A stretch of DNA of 48,976 bases, from the NCBI GenBank assembly GCA_947172705.1, contig CAMWCA010000023.1:1-48976 (forward strand), read 5' to 3'. This stretch comes from an uncultured Lachnospiraceae bacterium (lineage in GTDB: Bacteria > Bacillota > Clostridia > Lachnospirales > Lachnospiraceae). Both the position numbers and the translations under genes were made by a program. The stretch's first letter is position 1, and each line of letters starts with the position of its first letter. Of this stretch, positions 8,136 to 17,149 are shown piece by piece. The notes beneath the pieces were generated by a model. It worked only from the letters and a program-made list of their open reading frames with translations, was not told the origin of the DNA and ran no database searches.

Positions 8136-10367
8136 ATGCAGGGATTGAAAAAGCATGGTATTTATTTGGCATTCAGTATATGTGAGCTGCTTTGGCTGCT
8201 TTTCTTCGGTGTTCAGGTTTTGAACAAGGACAGCTTTTCCCATGCCTTCCACAATTATGTTGAAGAAACAGCTGAGGCCGGAGAGCGGATCTGCACAGAA
8301 AAAATAGCAGTGCCTGAGGGCATATACCAGGTAACGGTGCAATATGAAAAAGGCAGGGGCAATGGAGTGTGCTATGCCCGGGCAGGCGAGGCGGGGGTAC
8401 GCAGTCTTTATTCTGACCATGTAAGGCTTTCGGGAGTGCAGCAGGAGAAAATTTTTGATATTTATGTGAACGATCCGGCGGAGGATCTGCAGATCGTAAT
8501 AGAGCCGGAAGAGGGGGACGGGTTTGGAATAAAGCAGGTGCAGATCGCCACGGCGGCAAATGCAAAGTCTTACCGGATCTTTTCCATGGTGGTGAAGCTG
8601 CTTCTAATGAATGTGCTGGCGGCAGTTTTATGCCGGAGGGATCAAAAGTGGAAGTGGGGCGGACCGGCAATGGCAATTTTGGCGATCGGCGCAGTTGCAT
8701 CGGCGGGGCTGTTGGAAGAATATATTTTGTATGGGCATGATCTGATCTTTCACCTGATGCGGATAGAAGGATTGAAGGAGGGGCTGCTTGCCGGAGGGTA
8801 TCCGGTAAGGATACAGCCCAACTGGTTTAACGGCTGGGGGTATCCGGTGTCCGTGATGTACGGAGACCAGCTGTTGTATTTCCCGGCATTGCTGCGGCTT
8901 GTGGGGGTTCCCCTGCAGGATGCTTATAAATGTTATATTGCCGCCGTAAATGTGGGAACCGCAGCAGTGTCCTATTATGCTTTTTTCAAGATAGCAGGGA
9001 ACCGCCGGACAGCATTGTTTGGCAGCTGTCTGTATACCCTGGCGCCTTACCGGCTGAGCTGTATTTACGTCCGCGCCGCAGTGGGAGAATACTCCGCCAT
9101 GTTGTTTCTGCCTCTTGCAGCGTTATGCTTTTGGTATGCTTTTGAGACCGAAGAAAAGGAAAAGCAGTCTTTCTGCCGTTTTCTGGCGCCGGTGATCGGT
9201 TTTACCGGATTGATCCAGACCCATGTGCTGTCCTGTTTTCTGGCGGCATTTGCCATTTTGCTTTTTTGCATCATGCATTGGAAGAAGCTGTTGAAAAAAA
9301 CGGCGCTTCTTTATCTGGCGAAGGTGGCGGGGCTTACCCTTCTTGTGAATCTGTGGTTTTTGGTTCCTTTTCTGCAATACATGGGTGAAGATCTTGCCGT
9401 GACCGCAAGTCATGAAATGACGCCTGCCTTTCAAAGATGGGGAGCGGGGCTTGCAGAGCTTTTTGCAGTCTATTGGAACGGAACGCTAAGCGCTTCCTGG
9501 GGAGAGATCGCCTCTGTCTCACAGAAGTTTCCAAAGCCTGTGGGGACGGCAAGTCTTTTGATGCTGGGGCTGGGAATGGCATTGTATGATAAGGAAGCCT
9601 TGAAGGGCTTGAAAGGAAAGCTGTTTTCCTGCGGTTTTTTCTTTGTTCTGTTTATTTTTATGGCGTCTACGGTGTTTCCCTATTATAAGATCAGCCGGCT
9701 GCTGCCTGCGCTGGGGAGTCTGTTTATGCATATTCAGTTTTCCTACCGCTTTTTGTCCCTGGTAAGTCTTTTTGGCGCTCTTCTTGCAGTCTTTGCGATC
9801 ATGGGGGTAGAAAAGCTGCATGGGAAAAAGGGGGCTGTGGGAGTGATGGCATTTGTGGGGATTCTGGCGGTTCTTCAGGGCGCGCAGCTGATCTACAGCG
9901 CCATGTACCGGGGAGATGTATTTCTCGCCTATGATGTGGAGGCATTGGAAAGCAATGGCGGTTTCGCGGAGGAATATCTCTATGAAGGCTCTTACGGCTG
10001 GGTAACAGAGGAGGCTCAGGCGCCTTTTGGAGAGGGAATCGTTATAGAATCTTACCAAAAGCAGTACAACCGCGTTACGGCGGTATGCAAAAGCCAGGGG
10101 GAGGGCGCATACCTGTCCTTACCTTTATTTTATTACATAGGCTATGAGGCGCATGATGTGGCAACAGGGGATAAAATGAAGCTGACAGGCGGCGCGGATA
10201 ACAACCGGATCAGGGTATGGCTTCCGGCAGATTATGAGGGAACCCTTCAGGTAACCTTTGAGGAACCGGTAAGCTGGAGGATGGCGGGAGCGGTTTCCGT
10301 TTTTGCAATCCTATATCTGATTTTTAAAGGATTAAAATGTTGCAGTGTCCATTTAAAACGTGTATAA
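8136..10367 (+). CDS. Large polytopic membrane protein, GT-C/YfhO-like
   Basis: Protein of 743 residues with one N-terminal helix (about 8-28), an extracytoplasmic beta-rich segment (about 35-140), about eleven further hydrophobic helices to about 590, then a second extracytoplasmic domain and a final helix (VSVFAILYLIFKGL). The segment IQPNWFNGWGYPVSVMYGDQ in the first big loop and YTLAPYRLSCIYVRAAVGEY resemble YfhO and related GT-C enzymes annotated in Clostridia as 6-pyruvoyl-tetrahydropterin synthase-related membrane proteins. The likely role is transfer of a lipid-linked sugar outside the cell (inference). GGGAGA with a 5-nt spacer supports ATG 8136; TTG 8118 is a possible longer start. 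The gpmI promoter overlaps its stop codon. Confidence 0.75.
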   Translation: MQGLKKHGIYLAFSICELLWLLFFGVQVLNKDSFSHAFHNYVEETAEAGERICTEKIAVPEGIYQVTVQYEKGRGNGVCYARAGEAGVRSLYSDHVRLSGVQQEKIFDIYVNDPAEDLQIVIEPEEGDGFGIKQVQIATAANAKSYRIFSMVVKLLLMNVLAAVLCRRDQKWKWGGPAMAILAIGAVASAGLLEEYILYGHDLIFHLMRIEGLKEGLLAGGYPVRIQPNWFNGWGYPVSVMYGDQLLYFPALLRLVGVPLQDAYKCYIAAVNVGTAAVSYYAFFKIAGNRRTALFGSCLYTLAPYRLSCIYVRAAVGEYSAMLFLPLAALCFWYAFETEEKEKQSFCRFLAPVIGFTGLIQTHVLSCFLAAFAILLFCIMHWKKLLKKTALLYLAKVAGLTLLVNLWFLVPFLQYMGEDLAVTASHEMTPAFQRWGAGLAELFAVYWNGTLSASWGEIASVSQKFPKPVGTASLLMLGLGMALYDKEALKGLKGKLFSCGFFFVLFIFMASTVFPYYKISRLLPALGSLFMHIQFSYRFLSLVSLFGALLAVFAIMGVEKLHGKKGAVGVMAFVGILAVLQGAQLIYSAMYRGDVFLAYDVEALESNGGFAEEYLYEGSYGWVTEEAQAPFGEGIVIESYQKQYNRVTAVCKSQGEGAYLSLPLFYYIGYEAHDVATGDKMKLTGGADNNRIRVWLPADYEGTLQVTFEEPVSWRMAGAVSVFAILYLIFKGLKCCSVHLKRV

Positions 10368-10368
10368 T
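10340..10368 (+). promoter_or_regulatory. Promoter of gpmI
   Basis: TTGCAG at 10340-10345, a 17-bp spacer and TATAAT at 10363-10368, 46 bp upstream of the gpmI start and overlapping the end of the preceding gene. This implies that gpmI is transcribed separately from its upstream neighbours. Confidence 0.75.
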
Positions 10369-10414
10369 TCGTAAGTGGTAAGAAAGTTGTATGAAATTTA
10401 AAAGGAGAATTGGC

Positions 10415-11956
10415 ATGAAAAAACCTACAGTATTAATGATTTTGGACGGATATGGTTTAAACGAACGTCAGGACGGCAATGCCGTAGCGGAAGCAAAAAC
10501 CCCTGTGATGGACAAACTTATGAAGGAATGTCCCTTTGTAAAGGGAAATGCCAGTGGAATGGCTGTAGGGCTGCCCGATGGTCAGATGGGCAACTCCGAA
10601 GTGGGACATTTAAATATGGGCGCCGGGCGCATTGTATATCAGGAACTGACAAGAATTACAAAGGAAATTCAGGATGGTACGTTTTTTGAAAACCCCGCAC
10701 TTTTAAAGGCGGTGGAAAACTGTAAAAAGAACGATTCCGCCCTTCACATGTTCGGGCTTCTTTCCGACGGGGGCGTTCACAGCCACAATACCCATTTGTA
10801 TGGCTTATTGGAGCTTGCAAAGAGAAATGGCCTTACGAAGGTTTATGTACACTGCTTCCTGGACGGACGGGATACCCCTCCGGCAAGCGGCAAGGGGTAT
10901 GCCGAAGAACTGGAGAAGGAAATGCAGAAGATCGGCACAGGGGAGATCGCATCCGTTACAGGACGTTACTATGCAATGGACAGAGATAATAACTATGACA
11001 GGGTAAAGCTTGCCTATGACGCCCTGACAAAGGGCGAGGGGCTTACGGCGGTCAGCGGTCCTGAGGGAATACAGGCATCCTACGACAGAGAGGAAACCGA
11101 TGAATTCGTGAAACCTACGGTTGTGGTAAAGGACGGTAAACCTGTTGCAACCATCAAGGACGGCGATTCCGTGATTTTCTTTAATTTCAGGCCTGACCGT
11201 GCAAGAGAGATCACCAGAAGCTTCTGCGATGATGATTTTAAAGGCTTTGACAGAGGAGAAAGACTGAAGCTTACTTATGTATGCTTTTCAGATTATGATC
11301 CTACGATTCCAAATAAGGAGGTTGCTTTCCATAAGATCTCCGTTACCAATACCTTTGGAGAGTGGCTGGCGGCAAACCATATGAAACAGGCAAGAATCGC
11401 CGAGACAGAAAAGTATGCCCACGTAACCTTTTTCTTTAACGGCGGCGTGGAGGAACCCAATGAGGGAGAAGACAGGATTTTGGTGAATTCCCCCAAGGAT
11501 GTTGCAACCTACGATTTAAAGCCTCAGATGAGCGCCTACGAGGTGTGCGATAAGCTGGTAGAGGCAATCAGATCAGGCAGGTATGACGTGATCATCATTA
11601 ATTTTGCAAACCCTGATATGGTTGGCCATACCGGTGTGGAAGCTGCCGCTATCAAAGCGGTGGAGGCAGTGGACGAATGTGTGGGAAAAGCAGTGGAGGC
11701 AATCAAAGAAGTGGACGGACAGATGTTTATCTGTGCAGATCATGGCAATGCAGAGCAGCTTGTGGATTATGAAACAGGCGCTCCCTTTACAGCCCATACC
11801 ACCAATCCGGTTCCCTTTATTATTGTCAATGCTGACCCGGCTTACACCTTAAGAGAAGGCGGATGCCTGGCGGATATCGTTCCAACCATGATTGAAATGA
11901 TGGGAATGGAGCAGCCTGAGGAAATGACAGGAAAGTCTCTGCTGCTTCGCAAATAG
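10415..11956 (+). CDS. gpmI: 2,3-bisphosphoglycerate-independent phosphoglycerate mutase
   Basis: Mn-dependent glycolytic enzyme that converts 3-phosphoglycerate to 2-phosphoglycerate through a phosphoserine intermediate. Length 513 residues, typical. Seen: the metal ligand motif LMILDGYGL at the N-terminus, the nucleophile serine in MGNSEVGHLNMGAG around residue 60, LSDGGVHSH, DGRDTPP, NFRPDRAREI, and the second metal centre CADHGNAE near residue 440. Start ATG 10415 has AAGGAG 7 nt upstream; an in-frame ATG at 10391 lacks a proper site. The gene is monocistronic: its own promoter lies at 10340-10368 and a strong terminator follows at 11979-12024. Confidence 0.98.
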   Translation: MKKPTVLMILDGYGLNERQDGNAVAEAKTPVMDKLMKECPFVKGNASGMAVGLPDGQMGNSEVGHLNMGAGRIVYQELTRITKEIQDGTFFENPALLKAVENCKKNDSALHMFGLLSDGGVHSHNTHLYGLLELAKRNGLTKVYVHCFLDGRDTPPASGKGYAEELEKEMQKIGTGEIASVTGRYYAMDRDNNYDRVKLAYDALTKGEGLTAVSGPEGIQASYDREETDEFVKPTVVVKDGKPVATIKDGDSVIFFNFRPDRAREITRSFCDDDFKGFDRGERLKLTYVCFSDYDPTIPNKEVAFHKISVTNTFGEWLAANHMKQARIAETEKYAHVTFFFNGGVEEPNEGEDRILVNSPKDVATYDLKPQMSAYEVCDKLVEAIRSGRYDVIIINFANPDMVGHTGVEAAAIKAVEAVDECVGKAVEAIKEVDGQMFICADHGNAEQLVDYETGAPFTAHTTNPVPFIIVNADPAYTLREGGCLADIVPTMIEMMGMEQPEEMTGKSLLLRK

Positions 11957-11978
11957 CCTGTTATTATAAAAATAATGT

Positions 11979-12024
11979 CAGCCTCAGATGCTGCCTGTAA
12001 GGGGATCTGAGGCTGTTTCTATTT
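11979..12024 (+). terminator. Intrinsic terminator of gpmI
   Basis: Perfect 11-bp stem (CAGCCTCAGAT at 11979-11989 with its complement at 12005-12015), a 15-nt loop, then the T-rich tail TTTCTATTT. Confidence 0.92.
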
Positions 12025-12089
12025 CCGGGGAACCGCTATCCGGGGGCAATTGGGAAAGCTTAAGATTTTGTGAATGTTATCTTCCGTTC

Positions 12090-12118
12090 TTGACATCCGG
12101 AAATGCATGGCATATAAT
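12090..12118 (+). promoter_or_regulatory. Consensus promoter of the GntR-ABC operon
   Basis: Perfect TTGACA at 12090-12095, exactly 17 bp, perfect TATAAT at 12113-12118. Such a strong promoter is expected to need repression, which fits the operator directly downstream. Confidence 0.92.
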
Positions 12119-12119
12119 A

Positions 12120-12144
12120 AGTGTATTAATAATGTTAGTACACT
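12120..12144. promoter_or_regulatory. Probable GntR (YtrA-type) operator overlapping the transcription start
   Basis: Inverted repeat AGTGTATTAA (12120-12129) and TTAGTACACT (12135-12144), 10-bp arms with one mismatch and a 5-bp centre. It begins 2 bp after the -10 box, so bound repressor would block initiation. The AGTGTA...TACACT form resembles operators of YtrA-subfamily regulators of Firmicutes as I remember them; binding by the adjacent regulator is inferred. Confidence 0.75.
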
Positions 12145-12176
12145 AAACACGGTGTGCGGCAGAAGGAGAGATGAGG

Positions 12177-12542
12177 ATGATACTCATAGACTACAGGGAT
12201 ACCAGACCGATCTATGAACAGGTAGTGGATAAATTTAAGATGTTGATTTTGCGCGGTGTGCTGCACCCCAATGATAAGATTCCCTCTGTGCGGAACCTTG
12301 CCGTTGATCTGTCCATCAATCCCAACACCATTCAGCGTGCCTATGCGGAGCTGGAGCGGCAGGGCTATATTTTTACAGTGAAGGGAAGGGGAAATTTTGT
12401 GGCGGACAATAAGCAGCTGCTGGATCAATACAAAGACCAGTTGTTTGCCAGTCTTCGGGAGCTCTGCGAGGCTGCTTTTGCAGTGGGAATGACAGAAGAA
12501 GAGATCATACAGAATATAAAAGGGGGAAAAGCCCATGATTGA
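12177..12542 (+). CDS. GntR family transcriptional regulator, YtrA-like
   Basis: Short regulator of 121 residues: an N-terminal winged helix (about 8-75) and a short C-terminal helical dimerisation tail (about 80-121), the size of the YtrA subfamily, which lacks a large effector domain. Seen: PIYEQVVDKFKMLILRG, the DNA-recognition segment IPSVRNLAVDLSINPNTIQ, AYAELERQGY and VKGRGNFV. AAGGAG at 12163-12168 lies 8 nt before ATG 12177 but only 2 nt before ATG 12171, so 12177 is chosen. It overlaps the ABC ATPase gene by 8 bp (translational coupling). It probably represses its own operon; the inducer is unknown but in relatives is often a cell-wall-active compound. Confidence 0.92.
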   Translation: MILIDYRDTRPIYEQVVDKFKMLILRGVLHPNDKIPSVRNLAVDLSINPNTIQRAYAELERQGYIFTVKGRGNFVADNKQLLDQYKDQLFASLRELCEAAFAVGMTEEEIIQNIKGGKAHD

Positions 12543-13440
12543 AATCAGAAATGTTACCAAGTCATACGATCAAATAAAGGCGGTGGAAAACGTCAGCGTA
12601 ACCATAAAGGAAAACACCGTATTTGGGCTGATCGGAACCAATGGGGCGGGTAAGAGCACCGTTCTTCGGATGACGGCAGGGGTTTTGGAGCCGGATCAGG
12701 GAGAAATTGCAATTGACGGCCTTCCGGTTTTTGATCATATGGAAGCCAAAAAGAACATTTACTTTATCGCCGACGAACCTTATTTTTTTGCCAATAGCAG
12801 AGCCATAGATATGCAGAAATATTTGTGCAGCGTATATCCGGAGTTTGCAGTGGAGGATTTTTATAATTATCTGGTGAATTTCGGGCTGGATAAAAAGAGA
12901 AAGATCAATACCTATTCCAAGGGAATGAAGAAGCAGCTGGCGCTGATCTGCGGCGTCTGTAGCGGGGCAAAATATCTGCTCTGCGACGAGACCTTTGACG
13001 GGCTGGACCCGGTGATGCGGCAGGGAATCAAGAGCATTTTTGCCAGTGAAATGGAGCGGCGGGGCATGACGCCGGTGATCGCCTCCCACAATTTAAGGGA
13101 GCTCGAGGATATCTGCGATCATGTAGGGCTTTTACATAAGGGCGGCGTGCTGTTGTCCAAGGATCTGGAGGATATGAAGTGCAATATTCAGAAGGTGCAG
13201 TGCGTATTCAAGACCATTGAGGATGAGGCGAAGGTGATCGCGGCTCTGGATATTATGAAAAATGAAAAGAGAGGCTCCTTAAACGTGCTTACGGTAAGGG
13301 GAAATAAGGCGGAGATCCTTGCCATCTTTGCCACTGCAAACACCATCTTCTTTGAGGCGCTGCCTCTTTCTCTTGAAGAGATCTTTATCAGTGAAACGGA
13401 GGTAGTAGGCTATGATGTCAAAAAACTCATTCTTGGTTAG
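12535..13440 (+). CDS. ABC transporter ATP-binding protein
   Basis: ATPase of 301 residues that powers the membrane protein encoded next. Seen: Walker A GTNGAGKST near residue 33, signature motif YSKGMKKQ near 126, Walker B YLLCDETFDG near 147 and the switch histidine in VIASHNLRE. The ABC domain ends near residue 215; the remaining 85 residues form the regulatory C-terminal extension common in YtrB/BcrA-type exporters. It overlaps the GntR gene at its start and the permease gene at its end by 29 bp, a tight three-gene operon. The signature has K in place of the usual Q (SKGMKKQ), which is common in this subfamily. The substrate is unknown. Confidence 0.94.
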   Translation: MIEIRNVTKSYDQIKAVENVSVTIKENTVFGLIGTNGAGKSTVLRMTAGVLEPDQGEIAIDGLPVFDHMEAKKNIYFIADEPYFFANSRAIDMQKYLCSVYPEFAVEDFYNYLVNFGLDKKRKINTYSKGMKKQLALICGVCSGAKYLLCDETFDGLDPVMRQGIKSIFASEMERRGMTPVIASHNLRELEDICDHVGLLHKGGVLLSKDLEDMKCNIQKVQCVFKTIEDEAKVIAALDIMKNEKRGSLNVLTVRGNKAEILAIFATANTIFFEALPLSLEEIFISETEVVGYDVKKLILG

Positions 13441-15739
13441 TTTAAAGGAAAACAGCAAAAGACGTTTGTGGGTATGGGTGCTTTCCGCCCTGCTTTATGT
13501 GCTTGCCCTTCCGGTTTTCACGGCGCTTACCATCAACAGCATTACAAGAAAAATGACGGAGATGAGAGAGTACTATGAGGCGGCGGTAGTGATGCAGGTG
13601 CTTCATGAAAGACTTCTTAACGCTATGCGGGGATGCTTTGCTCCTTCCATTATCCTTCTGCTTATGACGGCGAGTATTGCGCTGGTCAGTGCAATACAGG
13701 GGTTTTCCTTCCTGTATAGCAGAAAGAAAATGGATTTTTATATGGGAATGCCGGTTAAAAGAAAGAAAAGATTTTTTGTGGTCTGGTTAAACGGCATTCT
13801 GCTTTATGTTCTTCCTTATTTACTGGGACTTGGAATCAGTTTACAGATCGCCGCTTTAAACGGCGCGGTAGATGGAACGGTGCTTCGCAGCGCGGCAGTG
13901 GGATTTGTGGCGAATTTGTGCGCTTATCTGGGGATCTACCACATGGTAATTGCGGCTGTGATGCTTACCGGAAATGTAATCATTACCTTTTTTGGGGTAT
14001 TGGTATTTTGTGTATATGAATTTGTCCTGAGAATTCTGATCAGCGGCTACCAGCAGGTATTTTTCCGGTATTATTCCAGTTATGGCATTGAAAGCATTCC
14101 CATGCTTTCACCCTTTACGATGTATATGAAGCTTGGAGAGAATTTTAGTTATACCAATGCTTTATCTGTAAAATATGTGCTCTGCCTTTTGGGATTTGCG
14201 CTGGTTATGGGGCTGCTTTCCTATGTCTGCTATTTGAAACGTCCTGCAGAAGCTGCGGGAAAAGCAATGACCTTCCCTGTTACCAAACCTGTTATTAAGG
14301 TACTTTTAACGGTACCTGCTGCGCTTTTGGCAGGGGGCGTGACCTTCGATGCGGTGGACTTTGATCCCCAGAGTTCCATGCAGGGCATTGGATGGGTGAT
14401 CTTTTTTATGACTCTTGCAGTGGCACTTGGCAGCGGGTTGATACAGGTGATCTATGAGTTTGATATCAGAGGAGCGATTCATAAAAAATATCATATTCTT
14501 ATCAGCGGTGGGATTACGGCTATGATCTTCCTGATTTATCAGTTTGATCTTTTTGGATATGATTCCTATATTCCGGAACAGGATCAAATCGAAAGCGTTG
14601 CTTTTGTTCCGGACGATTATGAGTTGAGTTACGGTACCCATTTTGATGAGGCTACCGGAAGATATTTATCCAAGGAGGAATATGCCGATCGGTATATGGA
14701 GCTTGATAAAATAGAGGAGATTCGGGAACTTGCCGCCAGATCCATGAAAGAATACGGCAAAATGAAAGCTGCCATCCAGAAAATCAACGTTCTTGAAGAG
14801 GATCAGGAAGAACAGTGGTGGTCCTATACCACCCTGATCTACCGTCTGAAAAACGGACGCAAGGTAAGCAGAGCGCTGTGGGTGAACGTGGAGGATGAGA
14901 GAACCCAGGAGCTTTTGGACAGTATCATCGGTTCCGGAGAATTTAAAGAGGGCTTCTGGATGTGCGCTTCGGACAGAATAAATAGGCTGCTTGAGGATAG
15001 CAGGTATGAGGTCAAGCCAGTTTATGGAAACCAGATCTACAGTGAAGGACTGACCCGGGAAGAGACCAAAGAATTTCTCGGGATCTACCAAAAGGAGTTG
15101 GAGAAAGCAAGCTTTACCGATATCAGAAGCTGCGTACCTACAGGCATGTTGACGATCAGCTTTTCAGAGGCGATCAAGGGAAGCGATTATTTGAATGCTT
15201 ATGGGAAAATTGCAAAGTCTACCAGAAGCTGGGATATCTGTCAGAACATCTATCCCTTCTGTGAGGAAAGCATCGCGTATTTGAAGGAGTGCGGCTGCTA
15301 TATGGAAGGACAGCTGAAGCTGGAGGATGTGGCGGAAATTCAGGTGGTGAACCGGAATACGGAGATTGCAAAGGAGCTTCAAAAACAGCTGGAAGAGAGC
15401 GGGGGAGGAGAAATTCTGGAAGATCAGTCGCCGGAGCATCTCCTTGCACTGGGAGCGGAAAATGCCACCTATGATTACGATGCAGGGGTGGATGCCCGGG
15501 TGTATGCAAATTATACACAGAAGGAAGAACTGGAGGAAATTGCAGCGCATATTTATCCGGACACTATGCCCGTGAGCTATTGGGATCATGGGAAAAGGAC
15601 AGAGGCTGACTATGAAGTGATCGTGCATTTTAAAGCGGAGAGCCGGCTGACCAGAACCTATGGAGCTACCGCCTGGTATGGTTTCCTGGAGGGCGAGGTA
15701 CCGGACTTTGTGAGGGAAGATACCCTTTACCGGGAGTAA
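13412..15739 (+). CDS. ABC transporter permease with large extracytoplasmic C-terminal domain
   Basis: Protein of 775 residues. About ten hydrophobic helices lie in residues 17-390 (for example WVLSALLYVLALPVFTALTI, IILLLMTASIALVSAIQG, VIKVLLTVPAALLAGGV, ILISGGITAMIFLIYQFDLF). A soluble region of about 380 residues follows, with charged, mixed alpha/beta composition and no motif I recognise. It resembles permeases paired with YtrA-type regulators in Clostridia that carry a DUF6449-like tail (recalled, not checked). Start ATG 13412 has GGAGG at 13398-13402, 9 nt upstream. The likely role is export of, or resistance to, an envelope-active compound (inference from regulator type). A terminator follows directly. 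Confidence 0.85.
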   Translation: MMSKNSFLVSLKENSKRRLWVWVLSALLYVLALPVFTALTINSITRKMTEMREYYEAAVVMQVLHERLLNAMRGCFAPSIILLLMTASIALVSAIQGFSFLYSRKKMDFYMGMPVKRKKRFFVVWLNGILLYVLPYLLGLGISLQIAALNGAVDGTVLRSAAVGFVANLCAYLGIYHMVIAAVMLTGNVIITFFGVLVFCVYEFVLRILISGYQQVFFRYYSSYGIESIPMLSPFTMYMKLGENFSYTNALSVKYVLCLLGFALVMGLLSYVCYLKRPAEAAGKAMTFPVTKPVIKVLLTVPAALLAGGVTFDAVDFDPQSSMQGIGWVIFFMTLAVALGSGLIQVIYEFDIRGAIHKKYHILISGGITAMIFLIYQFDLFGYDSYIPEQDQIESVAFVPDDYELSYGTHFDEATGRYLSKEEYADRYMELDKIEEIRELAARSMKEYGKMKAAIQKINVLEEDQEEQWWSYTTLIYRLKNGRKVSRALWVNVEDERTQELLDSIIGSGEFKEGFWMCASDRINRLLEDSRYEVKPVYGNQIYSEGLTREETKEFLGIYQKELEKASFTDIRSCVPTGMLTISFSEAIKGSDYLNAYGKIAKSTRSWDICQNIYPFCEESIAYLKECGCYMEGQLKLEDVAEIQVVNRNTEIAKELQKQLEESGGGEILEDQSPEHLLALGAENATYDYDAGVDARVYANYTQKEELEEIAAHIYPDTMPVSYWDHGKRTEADYEVIVHFKAESRLTRTYGATAWYGFLEGEVPDFVREDTLYRE

Positions 15740-15754
15740 AAGCATAAAAAAATC

Positions 15755-15798
15755 AAAGCTGACATTTTGAAGGTATTTTTCAGAATGTCGGCTTTCTT
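15755..15798 (+). terminator. Intrinsic terminator of the GntR-ABC operon
   Basis: Stem of about 17 bp, AAAGCTGACATTTTGAA pairing with TTCAGAATGTCGGCTTT through two G-U pairs, followed by TTTCTTGTT. Confidence 0.88.
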
Positions 15799-15799
15799 G

Positions 15800-15828
15800 T
15801 TGCCAATAAAAAGGACCTTTGTTAAAAT
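15800..15828 (+). promoter_or_regulatory. Candidate promoter of the GT-C gene trio
   Basis: TTGCCA at 15800-15805, 17-bp spacer, TAAAAT at 15823-15828, directly behind the terminator of the previous operon and 80 bp before the next start codon. Confidence 0.6.
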
Positions 15829-15907
15829 GCTATTAGACGAAAACCGGATATGAGTGGAGTAAAGTTGAAAAACCCCTCAACGCAAAACGCTTCGGGATGG
15901 AGGAAAA

Positions 15908-17134
15908 ATGGAAGAACGTGTGATAGATCGATTATTATCGGCGAAAATCAGAATCGGAAGGATCGGTTTTAAAGCAGTTGACCTTCTTTTTATTTTGAGT
16001 CTGTTTGTCTTTGCCTTTATGGTAAGATGGAAACTGATGCCTATTGAGTCGGCAGATTATTGGGGGTTTCTGGAGGATTGGATGAGACAGATCCGGGAGG
16101 CGGGGGGATTTCCCTCTCTGGGAAGACAGATCTCCAATTACACTTCGCCCTATATGTATCTTATGTGTCTGGTATCTTACATAACCAGGGAGGATCTTTA
16201 TGGGCTGAAGCTGTTATCCGTTTTATTCGATTATCTTGCCGCCATAGGTGTTTTTCTGATCATCTATCAGCTTACGGAAAGTACCGGGAAATCCATTCTG
16301 GGAATGGCGGCGCTGCTTTTGTCCCCTGCGGTAATCCTGGACAGCGCATACTGGTGTCAATGCGATATCATTTATACCACTTTCATTTTATTTGCCCTGT
16401 ACTGCTTTTTCAAAGGCAACAGCAGGGGATGTATGATCTTTGTGGGAATTGCCTTTTCCTTTAAGCTCCAGACCCTTTTCATTCTTCCGTTTCTGGTGAT
16501 CATGTGGCTGAAGGGGAAAACCATAAAATTGAGAGACTTTGTTTGGATACCTGTGATCTATGTGGTCAGCGCGCTGCCGGCATGGGGGGCAGGGCGGAAT
16601 TTTAAGGATCTGATGCTGATCTACTTTGACCAGACCAATACCTACCCCTGGGGTACGTTGGAATATCCCAATATTTACGCCCTTTTGGGAGAGGCGATGC
16701 CGGATATGCGCCATGCGGGAGAAGTAGGAGGGGCGGGAACCTTTATGGCGGTGATTTTGCTGGGCTGTGTGGCTTACTATCTTTATACCAGAAGGTTCAG
16801 GCTTACCGGAGAACTGATGGTGACTGCCGCTTTGTTTACGGTGGCGGTAACGGTGTATTCTCTTCCTCACATGCATGACAGATACGGATTTCTCATCGAT
16901 CTGCTGGCGATTCCCTATGGGGTGCTGCGTCCGAAGAAGCTGCCCGTTACCTGCGGCTTTATGCTGATCTCGGTGTTGACCTTTATGCCCTATCTGATTG
17001 CGGTGCATGTGGTGCCGCTGCAATATCTTGCCATCGCAATGTTCTGCCTGCTGGTTTATGTGGGGCTGGATCTGTACCGCCAGGTTCGGGAAAATGCCAT
17101 AAGCGCCCGTGAGACTTTGGACGCCCATGCGTAA
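15908..17134 (+). CDS. GT-C type membrane glycosyltransferase, Gpi18-like
   Basis: Protein of 408 residues with about ten transmembrane helices. The first loop carries an acidic motif, ESADYWGFLEDWM (about residues 50-62), in the position of the catalytic Asp/Glu of GT-C enzymes, and a late loop carries LPHMHDRYGFLIDLL, matching the H-x-R-Y region typical of Gpi18-like mannosyltransferase homologues (COG5542 type). It would transfer a sugar from a polyprenyl-phosphate donor on the outer face of the membrane (family knowledge); donor and acceptor are unknown. Start ATG 15908 follows GGATGGAGG. The next gene starts 15 bp after its stop, so the trio 15908-20891 is probably one operon. Confidence 0.83.
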   Translation: MEERVIDRLLSAKIRIGRIGFKAVDLLFILSLFVFAFMVRWKLMPIESADYWGFLEDWMRQIREAGGFPSLGRQISNYTSPYMYLMCLVSYITREDLYGLKLLSVLFDYLAAIGVFLIIYQLTESTGKSILGMAALLLSPAVILDSAYWCQCDIIYTTFILFALYCFFKGNSRGCMIFVGIAFSFKLQTLFILPFLVIMWLKGKTIKLRDFVWIPVIYVVSALPAWGAGRNFKDLMLIYFDQTNTYPWGTLEYPNIYALLGEAMPDMRHAGEVGGAGTFMAVILLGCVAYYLYTRRFRLTGELMVTAALFTVAVTVYSLPHMHDRYGFLIDLLAIPYGVLRPKKLPVTCGFMLISVLTFMPYLIAVHVVPLQYLAIAMFCLLVYVGLDLYRQVRENAISARETLDAHA

Positions 17135-17149
17135 GGAGAAAATAAGACT

